A stretch of 64,000 nt of DNA, taken from Deltaproteobacteria bacterium HGW-Deltaproteobacteria-13 (GTDB lineage: Bacteria; Desulfobacterota; Syntrophia; Syntrophales; Smithellaceae). The stretch is taken from NCBI GenBank assembly GCA_002840555.1, contig PHBJ01000007.1, positions 45,750-109,749 of the forward strand, written 5' to 3'. Of the stretch, positions 50,346 through 59,669 are shown piece after piece. The notes below the pieces were generated by a model. The model searched no databases. It saw only the letters and a list, made by a program, of their open reading frames with translations, and was not told where the DNA came from. Within the stretch, counting starts at the first letter, position 1, and every line of letters begins with the position of its first letter. A program made the translations under genes and the position numbers.

Positions 50346-50930
50346 TTACCTGCCCGAAGTCACATTTTTCCGTATTAATTCTCTTAATGTCTCCAGTCCC
50401 CGATAGACCCGCATCTTGACGGCGCTTAGCGATAAACCGGTTATTTCTGTAATCCCTTCGAAAGAAAGCCCCTGATAGAAACGCAAAACAATCAACTCAC
50501 GAAGTTCGGGAGATAATTTAAGCAGACAACGCTCCAATTCTTCCTCCTGTTCTTTTCGCAATTCGTCAGAGTCAGCGGCTTCATGAAACGCAAAAGGTTC
50601 CGTACCGGAAACAACGCCGTCAAACGGAATATTTGCATGCCGGTCATCTTTCCGCCCGCGTCCTGTTTTTTTCAGATGGTTGCGGATCAGGTTAAGACTA
50701 ATCGTGTAAAGCCAGGTAAAATATCTGCGCTTCATATCGTAACGCGACAGCTGTTGGAAGGCGCGTAAAAAGGTTTCCTGTGCCATATCCTCGGCATCAT
50801 CAAAATTCCCGATGATCCGGTAAGCCAAATTATAAATAGGGGCCTTATACTCATCAACAAGCAGAGCATAGGCCTGTTTCTCTCCCTTGAGAACTCTGGC
50901 AACAATTTCCGCCTCGGTTTTTTGATCCAT
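50346..50930 (-). CDS. ECF-type RNA polymerase sigma factor
   Basis: The 194-residue protein has region 2 (YNLAYRIIGNFDDAEDMAQETFLRAFQ, FTWLYTISLNLIRNH) and region 4 (LSPELRELIVLRFYQGLSFEGITEITGLSLSAVKMRVYRG), with a charged linker of about 40 residues. It is a sigma-E-like ECF factor and probably drives the pilin cluster downstream. ATG 50930 fits the family start; ATG 50972 is a longer option. A membrane protein follows 38 bases downstream. Confidence 0.92.
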   Translation of the reverse strand: MDQKTEAEIVARVLKGEKQAYALLVDEYKAPIYNLAYRIIGNFDDAEDMAQETFLRAFQQLSRYDMKRRYFTWLYTISLNLIRNHLKKTGRGRKDDRHANIPFDGVVSGTEPFAFHEAADSDELRKEQEEELERCLLKLSPELRELIVLRFYQGLSFEGITEITGLSLSAVKMRVYRGLETLRELIRKNVTSGR

Positions 50931-51115
50931 GACCGTTGTCTTTCTGAAAACAGCAATAGATTTATGAAGCATACGGCAATACTAGATGTTTTTCATATTA
51001 TTACCCATACCCATGAATATCAAGCAATTTTAAATACAATGATGAAATAAATTTGGACAAATGATCGTAAAAATAGTAAGTTGCAAACACGCAAAAATTT
51101 ATGGAGTTGCCTTCG

Positions 51116-52216
51116 ATGTTATTTGACAAAACTGTCGCCGTTGTTGTACCCGCTTATAATGAAGAGAAACAAATCAGACAGGTTTTGGAAACCATGCCTG
51201 ATTTTGTTGATCGTATTATCGTTGTCAACGATTGCTCCGGAGACAATACCGCCGCCGTTGTCCTCGATTACATCAGTAAACAGAAACCTGCTCAAACAAT
51301 CATAAAAAATAAGGACGGAAACACAAGCGGCAACAAATATAACCGCGTTGAACACCTGCTCAAAGAAAAACAACAAACGGATATGGGCTATTTCATCCCT
51401 TCGGAAATAGCCAATGCCAACCCTGATTCCGACCGCATTATCCTGATCAATCATTTGGAAAACGGCGGCGTCGGGGCGGCCATAGCCCGCGGTTACAAAT
51501 GGTGTCTGGACAATTTCATTGATTGTACAGCCGTCATGGCCGGCGATGGTCAAATGGACCCGGCGGAATTAGAATCGATCTGCGCACCCGTTCTCACCGA
51601 AGATATTGATTACGTAAAAGGGAATCGTCTCATTCACGGAGGGGCAAGGCTTATCATACCCAAAACCAGATTTTTCGGTAATTCAGTTTTGTCCATACTG
51701 ACCAAAATTGCATCCGGTTACTGGCATGTTTCCGATACTCAAACAGGTTACACGGCCATTTCACTTTCCGCTTTAAGCGCAATTTCGATTCATGATATTT
51801 ACAGGAATTACGGCGTGCCGAACGACATCATGGTAAAACTCAACATTGCGTTTTGCACGCTGAAGGAAGTTAAAATCAAGCCGGTTTACAATATTGGGGA
51901 ACAATCCAAAATGAAAGTCCACAAAGTTATTCCGCGTATTTCCTGGCTGCTTTTGAAATCTTTCTTTAAAAGATTGTGGATTAAATATTTATTCAGGGAT
52001 TTTCATCCTCTTTTTCTGCTTTATCATTTCGCTTTCTGTGTGGGAATCTTTACAATACCCTATGCCGTAAAAATAATATCCATCATGATCTCCGGCGGCA
52101 CCGTTTCACCGGCCACCATGCTGGCTTTCTTCTTTCTGTTTACCAGCAGCTTTCAATCGCTTTTATTCGCGATGTGGATGGATATTCAGGACAATGAACG
52201 TCTTTATAAATCTTAA
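51116..52216 (+). CDS. Family 2 glycosyltransferase with C-terminal membrane helices
   Basis: The 366-residue protein has VAVVVPAYNEEKQIRQVLETM and IIVVNDCSGDNTAAV in the nucleotide-binding half, VMAGDGQMDP (DxD) near residue 143, and YTAISLSALSAI. Two or so hydrophobic segments at about 300-350 suggest a membrane-anchored enzyme of the polyprenol-phosphate or polysaccharide type. GGAG is 11 bases before ATG 51116; ATG 51101 is an alternative. It reads away from the ECF cluster and converges on the HisF-like gene. Confidence 0.88.
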   Translation: MLFDKTVAVVVPAYNEEKQIRQVLETMPDFVDRIIVVNDCSGDNTAAVVLDYISKQKPAQTIIKNKDGNTSGNKYNRVEHLLKEKQQTDMGYFIPSEIANANPDSDRIILINHLENGGVGAAIARGYKWCLDNFIDCTAVMAGDGQMDPAELESICAPVLTEDIDYVKGNRLIHGGARLIIPKTRFFGNSVLSILTKIASGYWHVSDTQTGYTAISLSALSAISIHDIYRNYGVPNDIMVKLNIAFCTLKEVKIKPVYNIGEQSKMKVHKVIPRISWLLLKSFFKRLWIKYLFRDFHPLFLLYHFAFCVGIFTIPYAVKIISIMISGGTVSPATMLAFFFLFTSSFQSLLFAMWMDIQDNERLYKS

Positions 52217-52314
52217 ATGATCTTTTTTTTGTTGGATTCTGGAACTGATTTGTTCCCGGGAATGAGTGAAAGGAAGGGAGAAAAAAGCGGGGATAAAATA
52301 ATTTACGTAAAAAG

Positions 52315-53076
52315 TTATCTTAAAACATTTTCCAGTTCGTCCCTGTCGGGGAAATTAACCAAAACGCCAAGGTCTTTTCCTTGATAAACAACCATGCTGC
52401 CTAATGCGACAGCCGAAGCATGGCCCTTTTTGACAACGTCTCCAATATGCACAACATTGCCTGCGCCGCCATTGGCGATAACTGGGATCTTTACCGCCTG
52501 CGCAACGTCTGCCGTCAATTCTATATCAAAGCCTTTCCACGTTCCTTCACGATCGATAGAGGTTAAGAGGATTTCACCGGCGCCGCGCATCGCAACCTCT
52601 TTTGCCCATTCCACCGGATGACGTTTGCGGTTTACGGTACCGGAAAGACTGTAAACATGATATCCGCCAAGCAGACTCTTCTTTACATCAATCGCTACAA
52701 TAACGCTTTGGCTTCCAAACGCTTTGGCCAGATCAGTAATGATCTCCGGATTTTCAAAGGGGTAAGAATTGAGGATAATTTTTTCAAAACCAGTCTGAAA
52801 TATTTTTTCAGCTGTTTTTATATCGCGGATGCCGCCGCCGTAGGAAAGAGGCATGAAACACTCATTGGCAATCTCTTCTAAAATCTTAAAATTAGGCGTT
52901 CGTTTTTCGCGGCTTGCCGTTATATCCAGGAATGTAAGTTCATCTACTTCCAGTTCATTAAAAATCCGGCAGGTATTCGCCGGATCACCGATATAGCCGA
53001 ACTTATTAAACTGAACCGTTTTAACAAGAGATTCATTACGGAGAAGCAAACAGGGAATAATACGTATTTTAAGCAT
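52315..53076 (-). CDS. HisF-like cyclase subunit for sugar amidine formation
   Basis: The 253-residue beta/alpha barrel begins IRIIPCLLLRN and has LSYGGGIRDIKTAEKI, IVAIDVKK, GEILLTSIDREGTWKGFD and PVIANGGAGN, all HisF landmarks. It lacks the histidine operon context and lies with a HisH-like amidase and a WbpG-like protein, so it belongs to the HisF2 type of Pseudomonas O-antigen loci, where it works with HisH2 to deliver ammonia. It is the last gene of the three-gene set. Confidence 0.88.
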   Translation of the reverse strand: MLKIRIIPCLLLRNESLVKTVQFNKFGYIGDPANTCRIFNELEVDELTFLDITASREKRTPNFKILEEIANECFMPLSYGGGIRDIKTAEKIFQTGFEKIILNSYPFENPEIITDLAKAFGSQSVIVAIDVKKSLLGGYHVYSLSGTVNRKRHPVEWAKEVAMRGAGEILLTSIDREGTWKGFDIELTADVAQAVKIPVIANGGAGNVVHIGDVVKKGHASAVALGSMVVYQGKDLGVLVNFPDRDELENVLR

Positions 53077-53099
53077 AATTAGCTTTCACCTTCCACCCA

Positions 53100-53711
53100 T
53101 CACAACTTGGCAAAATTTTCTAAGAGGCGCATGCCAAAACGATGGCTTTTTTCCGGATGAAACTGAACGCCGAAAATGTTGTCATTCTGAATTGCGGAAT
53201 CAAATAAATAGCCGTGTTCGGTTTTCAGGATGGAATATTTTTCGTCCTCGACCTGAACATGATAGGAATGGACAAAATAAAAGCGGTGTTCCGGTTCAAA
53301 ATCTTTCGTTAATGAACTGGGCGTGGATTGATGAACCAGATTCCATCCCATGTGAGGGATTTTCAAATTCGATTCTTTGGAAAAACGAAATCGGATGGTC
53401 TTCGCCGGAATCCATCCCAATCCATTGCATTCTCCTTCCTCGCTACTCATTGTCAGAAGTTGCATGCCAAGACAGATCCCGAGGACGGGTACCTTTTCCG
53501 TTAAAGCTTTGTGATCAAGAATTTCTTTTAGCCCGGATTTGTCAATCCTCTCCATTGCCCGGTCAAAATGTCCGACCCCCGGGAGAATGATCTTCTGCGC
53601 TGTTGCGATTTCTTCAATGTCAGAGGTAATACGAGCCTTGACCCCGATCTTTTTGAGCATATTGACAATTGATCCCGTATTTCCCATGCCGTAATCGATA
53701 ATCGTGATCAT
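53100..53711 (-). CDS. HisH-like glutamine amidotransferase subunit
   Basis: The 203-residue class I amidotransferase has IIDYGMGNTGSIVNMLKK at the start, LPGVGHFDRAMERI, the nucleophile in VLGICLGMQLL (cysteine near residue 82), and a C-terminal histidine/glutamate in GVQFHPEKS. It hydrolyses glutamine to ammonia for its HisF-like partner. ATG 53711 overlaps the WbpG-like stop by one base, so the genes are coupled. The final HPEKSHRFG is typical. Confidence 0.9.
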   Translation of the reverse strand: MITIIDYGMGNTGSIVNMLKKIGVKARITSDIEEIATAQKIILPGVGHFDRAMERIDKSGLKEILDHKALTEKVPVLGICLGMQLLTMSSEEGECNGLGWIPAKTIRFRFSKESNLKIPHMGWNLVHQSTPSSLTKDFEPEHRFYFVHSYHVQVEDEKYSILKTEHGYLFDSAIQNDNIFGVQFHPEKSHRFGMRLLENFAKL

Positions 53712-54847
53712 CAGATTCCACTTTTTGATGTATATTTGATATAGAAACTCATGGGCACTAAGTTTGCCTTGGCGAGAATAAGAAACATGGGTCTTAGAAG
53801 TTCAAACCTTCTTTTATATGTTTTATAGTCCTTATAAGTTTTCCTCTGCCCCTTCATAACTTTTTCATATATTTCATCGGTTAGTCCTAATCTCTTTTTG
53901 AAATAATCTACCAGTTCCGGTTCGATATACGGGGGAGTTTTATATTCTTGTAAAGCTTCCTCTCTTGAAATGAATCCCGCTCTTGCAGATGCCGCCAGGC
54001 TTAAATTTCTTAAATCGATACCGAATTTTTGCGGAAAATAAACGCTATGGTTGAAAGCGGTCATCCGATTTTCCAGATGATGTCCGCCATAGTAATGCCA
54101 GCAGTAATCTTTTTCCAGCATACTTCTTGCTTCGTGTTTCGAATAATTAATATACCAGAGTGGTCTGATTTTCTTTATTTTTTTTACCAGGATCCATTTC
54201 ATAAAAGACCAGAAATCCATCAGCGGATAGGTCTTCATTTTCATGGCACCGAATTTTTTATGAACGTCCCGGATGTAACCGCCATCAAAGTACATATTGC
54301 CCAATGGTGCAACGCCCTCCGTAATAAACGAATGGCCTTCCAGAATATATTTCAAATTGTATTTGTCAGCCGCTCTGTATAAAGTCTCCGCCAATGCCAA
54401 ATCTGTTGCCGCATCCAGTTCCGGAACATTGGCAAAGAAAAAAGCCCGAAAGATATCATCGGATTCTTTATTATCCACAACATGGGTATAAAGATCGACT
54501 TTAAGTTTGCCAAGAACCTTTCTGATATTTTCAGTCGCTATTGCGGTATTCCAGGTGTTGTCATAATGAACGGCAAGCGGTCTTAAGCCCCACTCAACCG
54601 CTTTAATAACCATGTACGATGAATCTGTACCGCCGCTGACACCAACAACACAATCGTACTTTTTTCCTTTACCTTCTCTCTTGATTTGTTCGACAATATC
54701 AAAAAAATGTCTCTCCCCTTCCGGAGTCCCTGTTTTATACTGCTCTTTTAAATCATCAACCATCTTGCAGTAATTACAGACACCTTTTTCATCAAACGTT
54801 ATCGCGGGAACACTCTCATCATAAATGCATCGACTACAAATTTTCAC
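53711..54847 (-). CDS. WbpG/PseA-like N-acetyl sugar amidotransferase
   Basis: The 378-residue protein has a four-cysteine zinc motif at its start (CSRC, CNYC) and a PP-loop with [13 protein letters not shown] near residue 71, an ATP-activating adenylase fold. This is the WbpG/PseA family, which turns an N-acetyl group of a nucleotide sugar into an acetamidino group using ammonia. WbpG of Pseudomonas O5 needs HisH2 and HisF2, and both follow here. It overlaps the upstream acyltransferase gene by 14 bases. Confidence 0.92.
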   Translation of the reverse strand: MKICSRCIYDESVPAITFDEKGVCNYCKMVDDLKEQYKTGTPEGERHFFDIVEQIKREGKGKKYDCVVGVSGGTDSSYMVIKAVEWGLRPLAVHYDNTWNTAIATENIRKVLGKLKVDLYTHVVDNKESDDIFRAFFFANVPELDAATDLALAETLYRAADKYNLKYILEGHSFITEGVAPLGNMYFDGGYIRDVHKKFGAMKMKTYPLMDFWSFMKWILVKKIKKIRPLWYINYSKHEARSMLEKDYCWHYYGGHHLENRMTAFNHSVYFPQKFGIDLRNLSLAASARAGFISREEALQEYKTPPYIEPELVDYFKKRLGLTDEIYEKVMKGQRKTYKDYKTYKRRFELLRPMFLILAKANLVPMSFYIKYTSKSGI

Positions 54848-55397
54848 GGCTATTTCCCCTGATCTGAAAAGGTGTTCCCCATCCTTTGGAATTTGACGGA
54901 ATATTCCGGTTTACAAAGCTGTTTGCTCCGACAACCACATAATCGCCAATGGTTACTCCCTTGGCAATAACGACATGTGGACCGATGTAGCAGTGGCTGC
55001 CTATTTTAATAGGGGCGTGGCTGATGTTGCCACCAAAGATAACTCGCTCAATTGTGTCGTGTGTGTAGATGTGGGCTCCTGCTGAAATGTCGCAGTGGTC
55101 CCCTATCTCCAGACCACCGGATCCATCGAGAATGGTGTTGGGACCGATCCAGCAGTTGCGGCCGACGATCACATCCCCAAGAACAATACTGCTGTCATAT
55201 ATGGATGTTCCCTCGCCGAACCCGTAAAATTGCGCCTTTTCCCATCGATCGACCAGCAGATCGCCGAAAGGAAGTAGCCGCTTGAATTTTTCCAGCTTCT
55301 CCCGCCGCAGAAGAATGTGCAAACGCTTCAGCAAATTGAACAACTCTGCTGCAGATTTATCAGTTTCATGTGCCGTTAAATCCGATTCGTCTTTCAT
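54834..55397 (-). CDS. Left-handed beta-helix (hexapeptide) acyltransferase
   Basis: The 187-residue protein has hexapeptide repeats ([56 protein letters not shown]) and a YTHD histidine, so it is an O- or N-acyltransferase of the WbbJ/maltose acetyltransferase type. The first 60 residues are helical and unfamiliar. The substrate is probably a sugar of the surface polysaccharide. It overlaps the WbpG-like gene, and the aminotransferase gene is 12 bases upstream. Confidence 0.87.
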   Translation of the reverse strand: MKDESDLTAHETDKSAAELFNLLKRLHILLRREKLEKFKRLLPFGDLLVDRWEKAQFYGFGEGTSIYDSSIVLGDVIVGRNCWIGPNTILDGSGGLEIGDHCDISAGAHIYTHDTIERVIFGGNISHAPIKIGSHCYIGPHVVIAKGVTIGDYVVVGANSFVNRNIPSNSKGWGTPFQIRGNSRENL

Positions 55398-55409
55398 GTT
55401 TCCCTCTTT

Positions 55410-56507
55410 TTATTTTGCACTCTTAATTTTGAACGTTTTACGAATTGCTTTGCACACCTGCATTGTATTTACATTATGAAAACAGGGCAACGTAATGGTC
55501 TGCTCCTGCAGGGAGCGGGAATTTTGCCGGATATCAGAATATTTTTGTTTGTAATAGTTTAATCCGCTCAGGCAATAAGTGCCCAGTGTCGATTCTATAT
55601 CCTGGTTTTTCAGGTCTGTAATCAGCCTATCTCTATCAAGTCCTTCCGGTACCCTGAAAACCAGAGACTGTACGTTATGCATGACATTTTTGGAAACCTG
55701 CTGAGAACGAAAGCCCATCGCTTCCAGTTCCAGCTTGTAGGCATCTCTGATCCGGCTGCGATCCTGAACAATGGCGTCAAGCTTCTTCAATTGCTTGATC
55801 CCCATCACCGCCTGCAGTTCTGACAAACGAAAGTTATATCCATAATCCACAAAATCAAACTTGCCGTTTTGGGTGACAGCCCCGTGAGCCAGCTTTATCG
55901 CCAACCTTTTTGCCCAGTCATCATTATTTGTGGTAATGGCGCCTCCTTCACCGGTTGTGAGCAGTTTTCGCGGATGAAAACTGAAACAGGTCAAGTCGGC
56001 AAGGTTACCGCAGCGGATACTATTTTCACTACTGCCGATGGCGCAGGCCGCATCTTCGATCAGGGGGATGCCCCTGTCCCGGCATATTTTCTTGATGGTA
56101 TGGATACCGGAGGGATTGCCAAGGGCATCGACAAAAATAACCGCCTTGGTCTTCGATGTGATTTTCCGTTCAAGCTCTTCCGGCAGCATATTAAAGGTAT
56201 CCATACTGACGTCGGCAAATACCGGCCTGGCGCCAACGTCTTCCACAATATTGGCGGTCGCGGGGAAGGAAAAATCCGAGACAATAACTTCATCGCCGTT
56301 TCCAATCCCGAGCAGCCGCATGCACATCCATAGGGCTGTCGTCGCTGATGTTGTCAGAAATGCATGATGAGCGCCTGTATATGCTTTTATCTGTTCAGCA
56401 AAGGCGGCTACGTGTTTGCCCCGTGTAAAGCAGCCGTTCTCGAATATCTCGCGGAATTCGGTTTCCACCTCATCAAAAGAAATGTAAGGCTTAATGAGTT
56501 TAATCAT
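55410..56507 (-). CDS. DegT/DnrJ/EryC1 family sugar aminotransferase
   Basis: The 365-residue pyridoxal-phosphate enzyme begins IKLIKPYISFDEVETEF and has TTSATTALWMCMRLLG, VIVSDFSFPATANIV, IEDAACAIG, and FSFHPRKLLTTGEGG with the cofactor lysine near residue 185. NFRLSELQAVMGIKQLKKLD is typical. It moves an amino group to a keto sugar nucleotide, here probably at C-3. Start ATG 56507 overlaps the epimerase stop (ATGA), so it is coupled. Confidence 0.93.
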   Translation of the reverse strand: MIKLIKPYISFDEVETEFREIFENGCFTRGKHVAAFAEQIKAYTGAHHAFLTTSATTALWMCMRLLGIGNGDEVIVSDFSFPATANIVEDVGARPVFADVSMDTFNMLPEELERKITSKTKAVIFVDALGNPSGIHTIKKICRDRGIPLIEDAACAIGSSENSIRCGNLADLTCFSFHPRKLLTTGEGGAITTNNDDWAKRLAIKLAHGAVTQNGKFDFVDYGYNFRLSELQAVMGIKQLKKLDAIVQDRSRIRDAYKLELEAMGFRSQQVSKNVMHNVQSLVFRVPEGLDRDRLITDLKNQDIESTLGTYCLSGLNYYKQKYSDIRQNSRSLQEQTITLPCFHNVNTMQVCKAIRKTFKIKSAK

Positions 56508-57472
56508 GCCGTGTCCCCGATATGTTTCCGATACCATGCCAGTGTTTCCTGCAGGCCCTTATCAAACGGCGTCAGGGGATATTCTATCATAGATTTTATT
56601 TTGGCATTGCTGGCATTGTGACACTGCACGTCTGACTTCCGTGCTTCCTTATATAAGATCTGACCTTTATAACCCATTATGCCAGCAACTCTTCTAATAA
56701 CCTCTTTGATTGCTATCTGCCCGTCTGTGGAAATATTGACACTGTCGCCCGTCAACATCTTGCCATACAACTTAACAATAGCATCTACCGTATCCAACAC
56801 ATAGATAAAGTCTCTGGTTTGTTCGCCGGTACCATGAATCTCCGGCGCCATACCATTAAGAATTTTCCAGGCCGTGATGGGAATGACGCCGGCGAGGTAT
56901 CCTTTATAATTTTGGCGCGGGCCATAGTTGTTGAATGGCCTGATGATGAAAGCATCGAGGTCGAACATGCGCACATAACTTTGTAAGGCGATATCCGCCG
57001 CAGCCTTGCCGGCCGCGTAGGTTGTGGTGGGATTTATAGGATGTTTCTCATCCATCGGTTCGTAGATCGCCGTTCCATAAACTTCGGAAGTAGAAAAATG
57101 GCAGAGCGTTTTAAATGCTTTTTGCCGCTGGAGTTCCAGAAGGTTCAGGATAACCTTGACATTTGTATCGAAGGCGTTGGATGGATTTACAAAAGAGTAA
57201 TTAAGCGCCTTGGTGGCGGCATTGAAAACTATGTCTATCGGGTGACGCTCAAATACATATTTAAGCGATGCGGCGAATTCAGCGTCGTCTTTATAAAGTA
57301 CCGCTCCTTTCTTCAGAGCATCCGATAAATTGGCTTCGCTGCCCAGAAACATGTTATCCATGACAATCACATGCATGGCCCCTTCGGCAAGCAGTTTGTC
57401 AACCAGGTGACTGCCGATAAAGCCTGCGCCACCGGTTACTAAAATAGAACTTCCCGAAATTTTTGGTCTCAT
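56504..57472 (-). CDS. NAD-dependent sugar epimerase/dehydratase
   Basis: The 322-residue extended SDR has SILVTGGAGFIGSHLVDKL at the start, STSEVYGTAIYEPM with serine, and YAAGKAAAD with Tyr and Lys (YxxxK) near residue 152, then IIRPFNNYGPRQ. It acts on a nucleotide sugar, as an epimerase or a 4,6-dehydratase; sequence alone does not choose. It follows the MocA oxidoreductase by 39 bases and is coupled to the aminotransferase. Confidence 0.92.
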   Translation of the reverse strand: MRPKISGSSILVTGGAGFIGSHLVDKLLAEGAMHVIVMDNMFLGSEANLSDALKKGAVLYKDDAEFAASLKYVFERHPIDIVFNAATKALNYSFVNPSNAFDTNVKVILNLLELQRQKAFKTLCHFSTSEVYGTAIYEPMDEKHPINPTTTYAAGKAAADIALQSYVRMFDLDAFIIRPFNNYGPRQNYKGYLAGVIPITAWKILNGMAPEIHGTGEQTRDFIYVLDTVDAIVKLYGKMLTGDSVNISTDGQIAIKEVIRRVAGIMGYKGQILYKEARKSDVQCHNASNAKIKSMIEYPLTPFDKGLQETLAWYRKHIGDTA

Positions 57473-57511
57473 TGTTTATTCCTTATGTGCGTTATTGCTG
57501 GTTGCTCATCA

Positions 57512-58480
57512 TTATCTGTTGTTTGTAATCTGATAGACCAGTTTCAACGTGGCCAGTCCGTCATAACCGTTGATCAACGGTTTACTGCCTGTCTTTACCG
57601 CGTTGATAAAGGATTCCAACTCGCTCCTTAAAGGTTCACGCTTGTTTATCTGAAAACGGGTCATATGGCCTGCATCAACCGTAAAGTCCCAAACCGAGCC
57701 TTCCAGCGGTTGGCGTGAAGCCGGATTCTCATGAAAAAATAATTCCTGGCTTAAATAGTTAACAACAAACATGCCTTTTTCACCTGTAATCGTTAATTCC
57801 CGAACGGTTGTAGGCGTAACCCAGTTCACATCGAGGATGCCCAATATACCATTTTGAAATCTCAATAAACCAAATACAATATCTTCATGAGGCGAATGCA
57901 TCACCTTTGATATTTCGGCGCTTACGTGAACAACTTCTTCACCGGTCAAATATCGCATCATGTCCAGTTCATGTGTAGCCAGGTCTTTGGCAACACCCAC
58001 ATCGCTAATTCGTCTGGGATAGGGGGATAAACGGCGTGCATGAATCATAAAAATCTGGCCCAGTTCACCGGCATCAATACGTTTCTTAAGTTCGATAACG
58101 GCGGGATTAAATCTTTCAATATGTCCAACGGCTACAGTCACATGATTCTGATCAGCCATTTTGATGATCTCTTCGGCTTCATCGGTGGTGGAAGCTATGG
58201 GTTTCTCAATGAGAACATGAATACCCCTCTTAACGGCATCCATGGCGATTTCTTTATGAAGGGTGGTCGGCACCGCGATGATCACCGCATCGGGCGAACA
58301 TTCATCGAAAAGTTGGTTGTGGTCTTCATATACAGGCAGTCCGTATTTATCAGCCACCATCCGCGCATTGATGATGTTCTTGTCTGCAATACCCATCACC
58401 TGAATATCCGGGATGTCCATCAGCACACGGGCATGATTTCTACCCATGCTGCCGACGCCTATTACCGCCATTTTCAGCAT
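57512..58480 (-). CDS. Gfo/Idh/MocA oxidoreductase, UDP-sugar 3-dehydrogenase-like
   Basis: The 322-residue protein starts LKMAVIGVGSMGRNHARVLMD, with a Rossmann GVGSMG, and has VIIAVPTTLHKEIAMDAVK and VLIEKPIAS near residue 94, typical of Gfo/Idh/MocA. The late TREL/ERFNPAV region is of the WbpB/WlbA type, which oxidises C-3 of UDP-GlcNAcA. Partners fit: aminotransferase, N-acetyltransferase and amidotransferase all lie here. The UDP-GlcNAc 6-dehydrogenase that should come first is not in the window. Confidence 0.9.
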   Translation of the reverse strand: MLKMAVIGVGSMGRNHARVLMDIPDIQVMGIADKNIINARMVADKYGLPVYEDHNQLFDECSPDAVIIAVPTTLHKEIAMDAVKRGIHVLIEKPIASTTDEAEEIIKMADQNHVTVAVGHIERFNPAVIELKKRIDAGELGQIFMIHARRLSPYPRRISDVGVAKDLATHELDMMRYLTGEEVVHVSAEISKVMHSPHEDIVFGLLRFQNGILGILDVNWVTPTTVRELTITGEKGMFVVNYLSQELFFHENPASRQPLEGSVWDFTVDAGHMTRFQINKREPLRSELESFINAVKTGSKPLINGYDGLATLKLVYQITNNR

Positions 58481-58551
58481 ATTCGATTTACCTCTTCTGA
58501 TATTTTGTGAACCTCAACCATTTATGGCTTATATGATATTCATCAACCGGT

Positions 58552-59127
58552 TTATTTAATATCCACGACAGCGGTAAAGCTCAACTTTTCTCCGCAGACG
58601 GGACAACTCATTTGCATTTGTTCTTCCATTGCATTGGTTTGTATCATGGGATGGCCTTTTTTACATACAAACCCGACCAATCTTGAGGGATTGCCCGTCA
58701 TCAAGGCAAACGGCGGCACATTATTTGTTACCACGGCGCCGGCTGCGACCATGGCAAAGGGTCCGATAACAACGCCACATACTATCGTGGCATTCGCACC
58801 GATAGAACATCCAAACCTCAATTTCGTGGGAACAATTTTCCAGTCACGGGCCGTTGCGCGCGGATACATGTCATTGGTAAATGTTGCATTCGGCCCCACG
58901 AATACCTCGTCCTCAATTTCAACACCGGCATACACGGACACGCCATTTTGAATTTTGACGCTATTGCCGATTTTTACACCTATATCAATATAAACACCTT
59001 TGCTTATGATACAATTTTTGCCAATTTTTGTGTTCTCTCTGATTTGAACATTGTTCCAAATATAAGTCCCATCTCCAATTTCAGCACTCTTATGGACTTC
59101 CGCAGATGGATGAATAAATACTGACAT
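58552..59127 (-). CDS. WbpD/WlbB-like hexapeptide N-acetyltransferase
   Basis: The 191-residue protein has a long left-handed beta-helix (TYIWNNVQIRENTKIGKNC, GVYIDIGVKIGNSVKIQNGVSVY, VFVGPNATFTND) and ends with a CxxC motif (CPVCGEKL). This matches WbpD/WlbB, which acetylates the 3-amino group of UDP-2-acetamido-3-amino sugars. It is the first gene of the minus-strand sugar operon, so its promoter lies in the 542-base gap at 59128-59669. The start ATG 59127 is the family start. Confidence 0.93.
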   Translation of the reverse strand: MSVFIHPSAEVHKSAEIGDGTYIWNNVQIRENTKIGKNCIISKGVYIDIGVKIGNSVKIQNGVSVYAGVEIEDEVFVGPNATFTNDMYPRATARDWKIVPTKLRFGCSIGANATIVCGVVIGPFAMVAAGAVVTNNVPPFALMTGNPSRLVGFVCKKGHPMIQTNAMEEQMQMSCPVCGEKLSFTAVVDIK

Positions 59128-59669
59128 GTCTAACCCTCCACAATGACCATTTTCATAATTTTCTGTATCAGATAAAAGCTTCGCTATTTAAGATTGATCC
59201 GGACACTTTAATTTACTACAGGGCTTTTCTGACTTTGCTTGTTGAAATGACAAGTTAATTGATACAGCTCCGCTCCCTAAATGACACAAGAAATAATTAT
59301 TACAAGCTATTTTAATGATTTTTTTATAGAATATAAAATATTTTGTCAATTAAAATTAAGAATTAATTTTAATGGGTTAGGCTTTTTTATTACATAATTT
59401 GTCAGGATCATTGGCGGAGAATTCCGGCGGATGAGACTGTCTCTCAATAAATCAGGTTATAACATTTCCGGAATACCGGGAAGATGATCGATTGATTTCA
59501 CGTAAGCCAATTTTCCATTGACAGGCAGCGACGGCTTCCCCTATACTCACTTCCCGTAAAAGAAACTTCTTTCAATGATGCGTATCAATCCGGACTTGGC
59601 ACTTAAGAGTTTATATATTAATTATATAAAGAGTTACGATAAATAATCTTTAATAAATAAAAGGTACTG
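59128..59669. other. 542-base intergenic gap between divergent genes
   Basis: This A+T-rich stretch separates the divergent WbpD-like gene and the next glycosyltransferase gene. I see no gene, tRNA or mobile-element end in it. It holds a weak TTGGCA (59596-59601) with TAATTA 17 bases on for the plus gene, and a perfect inverted repeat GAGACTGTCTC at 59433-59443. It most likely holds two promoters; the middle looks like degraded or spacer sequence. Confidence 0.5.

Noticed and set aside
52217..52314. GGAAC...GTTCC hairpin between convergent genes
   Set aside because: The stem is short and no T run follows on either strand, so I do not call a terminator.
59401..59500. Possible insertion sequence remnant in the large intergenic gap
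   Set aside because: Only short inverted repeats are seen; there is no transposase frame, no paired terminal repeats and no target duplication.
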